The position numbers and the translations under genes are program-made. Below, in pieces: positions 22,436 to 27,012 of a stretch of DNA of 27,012 bases. Numbering within the stretch: the first letter of the stretch is position 1; each line of letters begins with the position of its first letter. The DNA is from JBBIOI01 sp037443425 (GTDB lineage: Bacteria > Desulfobacterota > BSN033 > UBA1163), in the NCBI GenBank assembly GCA_037443425.1, contig JBBIOI010000043.1:1-27012 (forward strand). The letters are read 5' to 3'. The notes below the pieces were generated by a model that was given only the letters and a program-made list of their open reading frames with translations, searched no databases and was not told the origin of the DNA.

Positions 22436-23881
22436 TTGGAATACGAACCTGTTATAGGATTGGAGGTTCATGCACAACTTCTTACAAAGTCAAAGATATT
22501 CTGTGGCTGCTCTACTGCCTTTGGTGAGGAGCCAAATACATTGGTATGCCCTATATGTACGGGACAACCAGGTTCTCTACCTGTTTTAAATCGGAAGGCT
22601 GTAGAATATGCAATAAAGCTTGGGTTAGCAACAAATTGTAGGATCGCACCTTATAGTCTTTTTGCTCGAAAGAATTACTTCTACCCTGATCTACCAAAGG
22701 GTTATCAAATTTCTATGTATGAGTATCCACTCGCAGTGGATGGATATATTGAAATTAATGTGAATGGAGAGAAGAAACAAATAAGGATTATAAGGATTCA
22801 TATGGAGGAGGATGCAGGGAAACTGAAACATGGGGAGACTCCTGAAACAGAACCCTATAGTTATGTAGATTTTAATAGAACGGGGGTGCCTTTACTTGAG
22901 ATAGTGAGTGGACCGGATATCCGCTCGCCTCAAGAGGCTGGGGCATATTTAAGAAAACTCAGGTCAATCCTGCAATACTTGGAGATATCCACCGGGAATA
23001 TGGAAGAGGGGAGTTTCCGATGTGATGCAAATGTTTCAGTTCGTCCAAAAGGTCAAAAGGAATTTGGCACAAGGACAGAACTTAAAAATATGAATTCTTT
23101 TAAACATGTTGAGAAGGCGCTTGAATATGAGATTAAACGTCAGATTTCAATTTTAGAGGATGGGGAGGAGGTTATACAGGAGACAAGACTCTGGGATGTT
23201 AATCAGGGGATAACAGTTTCAATGAGAGGTAAGGAAGAGGCTCACGATTATAGATATTTCCCGGATCCTGATCTTGTTCCATTAAGAATAGATGAGGGTT
23301 GGATTGAAGAGATTAGAAAAAGTCTTCCCGAACTTCCTGATAAAAAGAAAGAAAGATTCGTCAATTCATATGGGCTTCCTGAATATGATGCAGATATTTT
23401 AACCACAACAAAGGCTATGGCCAACTATTTTGAAGAGTGTGTTAAATTATTTCCTGAACCTAAGACGGTAAGCAACTGGATCATGGGTGACCTATTAAGG
23501 GAACTGAAGAGAGATGAGAGGGAGATTGATAATTGTCCTGTCACCCCAAAACACCTTGCGGGAATGCTCAAGATGATAAAGGATGGAACAATAAGTGGTA
23601 AGATTGCAAAAGATGTTTTCGAAGAGATGTACAGAACAGGTGATATGCCAGACAAAATTGTTAAGGAGAAAGGTTGGATTCAAATCCTGGATGCGAGAGA
23701 GATTGAAAATGTGATAGATAAAGTTATTGAGACCTGCTCCAAACAGGTTGAGGATTATAAGAAAGGGAAAGAAAAGATATTTGGTTTTTTGGTCGGAGAG
23801 GTGATGAAACAGACAAAAGGGAAAGCCAACCCTCAGTTAGTAAATGAATTATTGAAAAAGAAATTAAGAGGGGAAAAATAA
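22436..23881 (+). CDS. gatB: Asp-tRNA(Asn)/Glu-tRNA(Gln) amidotransferase subunit B
   Basis: This is the kinase/tRNA-binding subunit of GatCAB, which amidates Glu-tRNA(Gln) or Asp-tRNA(Asn). The 481-residue product starts Y-E-P-V-I-G-L-E-V-H-A-Q-L. It has the zinc-type cysteines C-G-C...C-P-I-C (about residues 23-43), the catalytic-core segments R-K-N-Y-F-Y-P-D-L-P-K-G-Y-Q and D-F-N-R-T-G-V-P-L-L-E-I, and a C-terminal YqeY-like tail domain. The start codon is TTG, fixed by a strong AAAGGAGGAGG 6 bp upstream and by the conserved N-terminus. gatA and gatC are not adjacent. mtnA follows 26 bp later. Confidence 0.98.
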   Translation: MEYEPVIGLEVHAQLLTKSKIFCGCSTAFGEEPNTLVCPICTGQPGSLPVLNRKAVEYAIKLGLATNCRIAPYSLFARKNYFYPDLPKGYQISMYEYPLAVDGYIEINVNGEKKQIRIIRIHMEEDAGKLKHGETPETEPYSYVDFNRTGVPLLEIVSGPDIRSPQEAGAYLRKLRSILQYLEISTGNMEEGSFRCDANVSVRPKGQKEFGTRTELKNMNSFKHVEKALEYEIKRQISILEDGEEVIQETRLWDVNQGITVSMRGKEEAHDYRYFPDPDLVPLRIDEGWIEEIRKSLPELPDKKKERFVNSYGLPEYDADILTTTKAMANYFEECVKLFPEPKTVSNWIMGDLLRELKRDEREIDNCPVTPKHLAGMLKMIKDGTISGKIAKDVFEEMYRTGDMPDKIVKEKGWIQILDAREIENVIDKVIETCSKQVEDYKKGKEKIFGFLVGEVMKQTKGKANPQLVNELLKKKLRGEK

Positions 23882-23907
23882 GGAAAGAGTTTAGGAATGA
23901 AAGAATT

Positions 23908-24945
23908 ATGAACTTTAAAACAATTGAATGGAAGGGAAATTATATCAAGATCCTTGATCAAAGAAGGCTTCCTCTCAAGGTCTGTTACTTGAAATGTAGA
24001 GATTATCAGTCTGTTATCCTTGCAATTAAGGATATGGCCATTAGAGGTGCTCCAGCTATTGGGGTCGCTGCTGCAATGGGAATAGCATTGGCAGCAAAAG
24101 GGATAAAGACGAATAATTTCAATTTATTTAAGAAAAAGATAAAAGAAATATGCTACCAGTTTCTTCAGACTCGACCTACGGCTGTGAATCTTTCTTGGGC
24201 CTTAAATAGAATGGAAAATGTTCTTAGTGAAGGATCTTTTGAAGATTTAGAAGAGATGAAGTTAAGGTTGGAGCGCGAGGCAATTAATATCTATGAAGAG
24301 GATATAGAGATAAATCAAAGAATAGGAGATATTGGTAAAGGCTTGATTCAGAATGGAGTAGGTATACTTACACATTGCAATGCAGGTGCTCTCGCCACTG
24401 CCGGCTATGGAACAGCCCTTGGTGTTATTTATGCGGCATGGAAGGAGGGAAAGAGATTTCATGTATATGTAGATGAAACAAGACCATTACTTCAGGGTGC
24501 AAGGCTAACGGCATGGGAACTTAAGCGTGCAAGGATTCCTTTCTCTCTTGTCACAGATAATATGGCAGGGTGGTTAATGAAGAATAAAAAGATTGATCTT
24601 GTTATAGTTGGAGCAGACCGGATTGCCCGAAATGGTGATACAGCAAATAAAATAGGGACATATAGCCTTTCGGTACTTGCAAATTATCACAGGATTCCTT
24701 TTTATGTTGTTGCTCCAACATCAACACTTGATCCAAATCTTAGATCCGGAAAAGATATTCCGATAGAAGAAAGATCGCAAAAAGAAGTTACTAATTTTAG
24801 AGGTAAAAGAATAGCACCCAAAGGAATAAATGTATACAATCCAGCCTTTGATATAACCCCTCACCATCTTATAGATGCAATTGTTACAGAAAAGGGTATT
24901 ATTCGTAAACCATTTGAGAGACATTTGAGGGGAATTAAGGTTTAA
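23908..24945 (+). CDS. mtnA: S-methyl-5-thioribose-1-phosphate isomerase
   Basis: This enzyme converts 5-methylthioribose-1-phosphate to methylthioribulose-1-phosphate in salvage of methylthioadenosine. The 345-residue protein is full length. It has the family motifs R-G-A-P-A-I-G-V-A-A-A (about 47-57), R-P-T-A-V-N-L-S-W, T-H-C-N-A-G-A-L-A-T-A-G-Y-G-T-A (catalytic Cys), E-T-R-P-L-L-Q-G-A-R-L-T-A-W-E-L and G-A-D-R-I-A-R-N-G-D-T-A-N-K-I-G-T-Y (catalytic Asp). It belongs to the eIF2B-alpha-like fold, but these motifs favour MtnA over eIF2B or ribose-1,5-bisphosphate isomerase. The next gene, a SAM-cleaving enzyme, starts at the base after its stop. Confidence 0.95.
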   Translation: MNFKTIEWKGNYIKILDQRRLPLKVCYLKCRDYQSVILAIKDMAIRGAPAIGVAAAMGIALAAKGIKTNNFNLFKKKIKEICYQFLQTRPTAVNLSWALNRMENVLSEGSFEDLEEMKLRLEREAINIYEEDIEINQRIGDIGKGLIQNGVGILTHCNAGALATAGYGTALGVIYAAWKEGKRFHVYVDETRPLLQGARLTAWELKRARIPFSLVTDNMAGWLMKNKKIDLVIVGADRIARNGDTANKIGTYSLSVLANYHRIPFYVVAPTSTLDPNLRSGKDIPIEERSQKEVTNFRGKRIAPKGINVYNPAFDITPHHLIDAIVTEKGIIRKPFERHLRGIKV

Positions 24946-25743
24946 ATGAAAAACCCTATTATTACAATGCTTACAGATTTTGGGACGAAAGATTATTATG
25001 TTTCTGCGATGAAAGGTGTTATTTTGAGTATAAATCCTAAATGTTTATTGATCGATATTTCCCATGAGGTTCCTAAACAAGATGTAAAGGAAGGGGCATT
25101 CATTTTAGGTAACGCCTTTTCATATTTTCCAAAAGGGACTATTCATCTTGCTGTTATTGATCCAGGGGTTGGAAGTGAAAGGAAGCCAATCCTTATAAGA
25201 ACAGAAAATTACTTTTTTATTGGACCTGATAATGGACTTTTTACAATAGCTGCGATGAAAGACAGGGTAAGAAAGGTAATACAGCTTACCAATAAGAGAT
25301 ATTTTCTTTCAAATATAAGTTCAACATTTCATGGCAGGGATATATTTGCTCCAGTAGCAGGCTATCTTTCTTTAGGTATCAAACCAGATGTCTTTGGCAA
25401 AGAGATTGGTAAATGGGTAAAGCTTGATTTCTCAGGGCCTAACATAAAAGGAGATAAACTTTTAGGTGAAATCATTCATATTGACAGCTTTGGAAATTTG
25501 ATTAGCAATATCGACCAAGATAGGTTTTTAAAATTTATAAATGCTCATTCTTTCAGTATTAAAGTTAAAAATAGAAAAGTTTCTCATATTAAGCGTGGAT
25601 ATTGGGAAGGAAGAGACAAGGAGTTGATCGCCCTTTTTGGAAGTGGAGGTTATCTTGAGATAGCTGTAAAGGATGGTAGCGCCAAAAGCATCTTAAATGC
25701 AAAGAAAGGTGATTCTATCATTGTTGAAAGGGGAAGGGCATGA
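24946..25743 (+). CDS. SAM hydroxide adenosyltransferase (DUF62 family)
   Basis: The 265-residue protein belongs to the DUF62/SalL/fluorinase superfamily: T-M-L-T-D-F-G-T-K-D-Y-Y-V-S-A-M-K-G at residues 7-24, D-P-G-V-G-S-E-R-K-P-I at about 72, F-I-G-P-D-N-G-L-F at about 91 and F-H-G-R-D-I-F-A-P at about 126. Most such proteins are not halogenases but use water or hydroxide to split SAM into adenosine and methionine. The catalytic Asp-Arg-His set used for that is compatible with the D, R and H residues in these motifs. Its position, abutting mtnA and overlapping an aminotransferase gene, argues for a role in SAM/methylthioadenosine recycling. Confidence 0.9.
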   Translation: MKNPIITMLTDFGTKDYYVSAMKGVILSINPKCLLIDISHEVPKQDVKEGAFILGNAFSYFPKGTIHLAVIDPGVGSERKPILIRTENYFFIGPDNGLFTIAAMKDRVRKVIQLTNKRYFLSNISSTFHGRDIFAPVAGYLSLGIKPDVFGKEIGKWVKLDFSGPNIKGDKLLGEIIHIDSFGNLISNIDQDRFLKFINAHSFSIKVKNRKVSHIKRGYWEGRDKELIALFGSGGYLEIAVKDGSAKSILNAKKGDSIIVERGRA

Positions 25744-26888
25744 TTTCAAAGAAGGCAAAGGAGATCCCACCTTTTATTGTAATGGATGTGCTTGAAAAGG
25801 CGCAAGAAATGGAGAGAGCAGGGGAGGAGGTTATACATCTTGAGGTTGGAGAGCCGGATTTTGATACTCCCGAATGTATTAAAGAGGCATGTCTTAGAGC
25901 GATTCACGATGGAAAAACACATTATACACATAGTCTTGGTCTAATTGAACTTAGAGAGGCTATTGCAGAGGATTACTGGAATAGATACAGGGTAAAGATT
26001 TCACCTGAGCAAATAATAATTACATCAGGGACATCTCCAGCCCTGCTTTTAATCTTTGCATCATTGTTAGAGCCTGGAGATGAAGTAATTCTTTCAAATC
26101 CATATTATCCATGTTATCCAAATATTATAAGGTTTGTCGATGGAGTTCCTATTTTTGTTGATGTAAAAGAGGAAGAAGGGTTTCAATATGATCCAGAGAT
26201 AATTGAAGAAAAATTAACTTCAAGAGTAAAAGGGATTATTATAAACTCACCATCAAATCCCACTGGAATTGTCATGTCTGAAGAAAGGATGAGAAGGATT
26301 TCAAATTTTTCAACATTTATCATATCAGATGAAATCTATCATGGATTGGTTTACGAAGGGAAGGCTCATTGCATCTTTGAGTTTACAGACAGGGCATTTG
26401 TTGTAAATGGCTTTTCAAAACTTTATGCGATGACAGGATGGAGATTGGGTTATGTCATCTCTCCAATGGAGTTTATTAGGCCAATGCAGAAGCTTCAACA
26501 GAATCTTTTTATTTCAGCCAATTCATTTGTACAGTGGGGAGCAATTACGGGGTTAAAAGAGGCTAAAGAAGATGTTCATAAAATGATAGGGATCTATGAT
26601 CAGAGGAGACGCTTTATAATTAAAAGGATAAAAGAACTTGGATTTGGGATAAGTGTTGAGCCAACAGGTGCTTTTTATGTCTTTGCAAATGCGAAAAGAT
26701 TTTCAAACGATTCTTATAAATTTGCATTCGATATTTTAAAAGAAGCCAAAGTGGGAGTGACACCAGGAATTGATTTTGGGACAAATGGTGAAGGATACAT
26801 CAGATTTTCATATGCAAATTCATTAGAGAATATAAGAGAAGGGATGGATAGGATTGAGAGATACCTTAAAAATTTTATACAGGTATAA
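25740..26888 (+). CDS. Class I/II pyridoxal-phosphate aminotransferase
   Basis: This 382-residue fold-type I aminotransferase is of the AspC/thermophilic aspartate aminotransferase kind. It has substrate-side H-L-E-V-G-E-P-D-F (33-41), the PLP phosphate loop T-S-G-T-S-P-A (95-101), S-P-S-N-P-T-G (about 170-176), S-D-E-I-Y (196-200, Asp197 to the PLP ring nitrogen), Schiff-base Lys227 in G-F-S-K-L-Y-A-M-T-G-W-R-L-G-Y, and a C-terminal R-F-S-Y-A carboxylate-binding Arg. Its ATG overlaps the stop of the SAM-cleaving enzyme by 4 bp. The last step of methionine salvage is a transamination, so that role is possible, but the substrate cannot be told from the sequence. Confidence 0.94.
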   Translation: MISKKAKEIPPFIVMDVLEKAQEMERAGEEVIHLEVGEPDFDTPECIKEACLRAIHDGKTHYTHSLGLIELREAIAEDYWNRYRVKISPEQIIITSGTSPALLLIFASLLEPGDEVILSNPYYPCYPNIIRFVDGVPIFVDVKEEEGFQYDPEIIEEKLTSRVKGIIINSPSNPTGIVMSEERMRRISNFSTFIISDEIYHGLVYEGKAHCIFEFTDRAFVVNGFSKLYAMTGWRLGYVISPMEFIRPMQKLQQNLFISANSFVQWGAITGLKEAKEDVHKMIGIYDQRRRFIIKRIKELGFGISVEPTGAFYVFANAKRFSNDSYKFAFDILKEAKVGVTPGIDFGTNGEGYIRFSYANSLENIREGMDRIERYLKNFIQV

Positions 26889-26894
26889 AAAGCG

Positions 26895-26924
26895 AAAGGC
26901 CCGTCGCGGTTTGACGGGCCTTTT
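26895..26924. terminator. Bidirectional Rho-independent terminator (aminotransferase / rRNA operon)
   Basis: AAAGGCCCGTC (26895-26905) and GACGGGCCTTT (26913-26923) form a perfect 11-bp stem with a 7-nt loop. It lies just after the aminotransferase stop and just past the 3' end of the minus-strand 5S gene. T runs on both sides let it serve both converging transcripts. Confidence 0.93.
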
Positions 26925-26937
26925 AGTGATTGATTTC

Positions 26938-27012
26938 TTGGCAACGTCCTACTCTCCCACACGGTTTCCCGTGCAGTACCATCGGCGCTGAAGGGCTTAA
27001 CTTCCGTGTTCG
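26938..27012 (-). rRNA. rrf: 5S ribosomal RNA (3' part only)
   Basis: The minus strand reads CGAACACGGAAGTTAAGCCC, then GCCGATGGTACTGC and GAGAGTAGGACGTTGCCAAG, which are the conserved internal and 3' segments of bacterial 5S rRNA. The 5' part lies beyond the right edge. An rRNA operon (16S-23S-5S) reading towards this window is therefore expected next door. The exact mature 3' end may differ by one or two bases. Confidence 0.95.

Noticed and set aside
1..27012. CRISPR array, phage or integrated plasmid
   Set aside because: I saw no regularly spaced direct repeats, no cas, integrase or structural phage genes, and no complete insertion sequence.

Overview
The window is an AT-rich stretch of a Gram-negative bacterial chromosome. 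Genes for a Tol-Pal envelope system, a Kdo/WaaP-type lipopolysaccharide kinase, UppP and GroESL point to a diderm. A DsrM/DsrK-like membrane redox pair with TusA and DsrE partners, a LysR regulator resembling the type linked to selenium metabolism in anaerobes, and a Tat-exported DUF362 protein point to an anaerobe of the Desulfobacterota ('Deltaproteobacteria') kind. This placement is inferred from gene content, not from a phylogeny.

Layout. 1-3361 (minus): LysR regulator, TolA/TonB-like protein, TolB and the start of a coiled-coil lipoprotein in the Pal position. 3636-5643 (minus): terminator, groEL, groES, with their promoter near 5850. 5644-6245: gene-free and repeat-rich. 6246-8264 (plus): exported beta-propeller and Tat-exported DUF362 protein. 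8373-12199 (plus): uvrB-uvrC. 12204-14415 (minus): phosphomannomutase and uppP; uppP is full length only if it starts at an AUU codon. 14702-15961 (plus): hisS. 16312-19699 (plus): a six-gene sulfur/redox operon (DsrE-like, NarI/DsrM-like cytochrome b, TusA, DsrK-like Fe-S protein, CsoR/CstR-type repressor, FmdB-type zinc ribbon). 19745-19834: relic of an SDR gene. 20072-20148: tRNA-Arg(CCG), then a small membrane protein and an alpha/beta hydrolase. 21219-22076 (minus): LPS kinase-like gene. 22436-26888 (plus): gatB, mtnA, a SAM-hydrolysing DUF62 enzyme and an aminotransferase. The window ends in a shared terminator and the 3' part of a 5S rRNA gene (minus), so an rRNA operon lies just beyond the right edge.

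The most unusual signal is a dispersed intergenic repeat. It lies just upstream of four separate promoters (groES, the sulfur operon, tRNA-Arg, gatB). In all four the core GACTTTTTCA is exactly 19 bp from a perfect TTGACA -35 box, on the strand that is transcribed. A decayed fifth copy lies near 6062. The sulfur operon is also bracketed by inverted copies of a 21-bp sequence, one of which abuts the SDR relic. This suggests that the block was inserted or rearranged.

The genes between these points are mostly housekeeping (DNA repair, translation, chaperonin, envelope). The sulfur operon and the propeller/DUF362 pair are the least understood parts.
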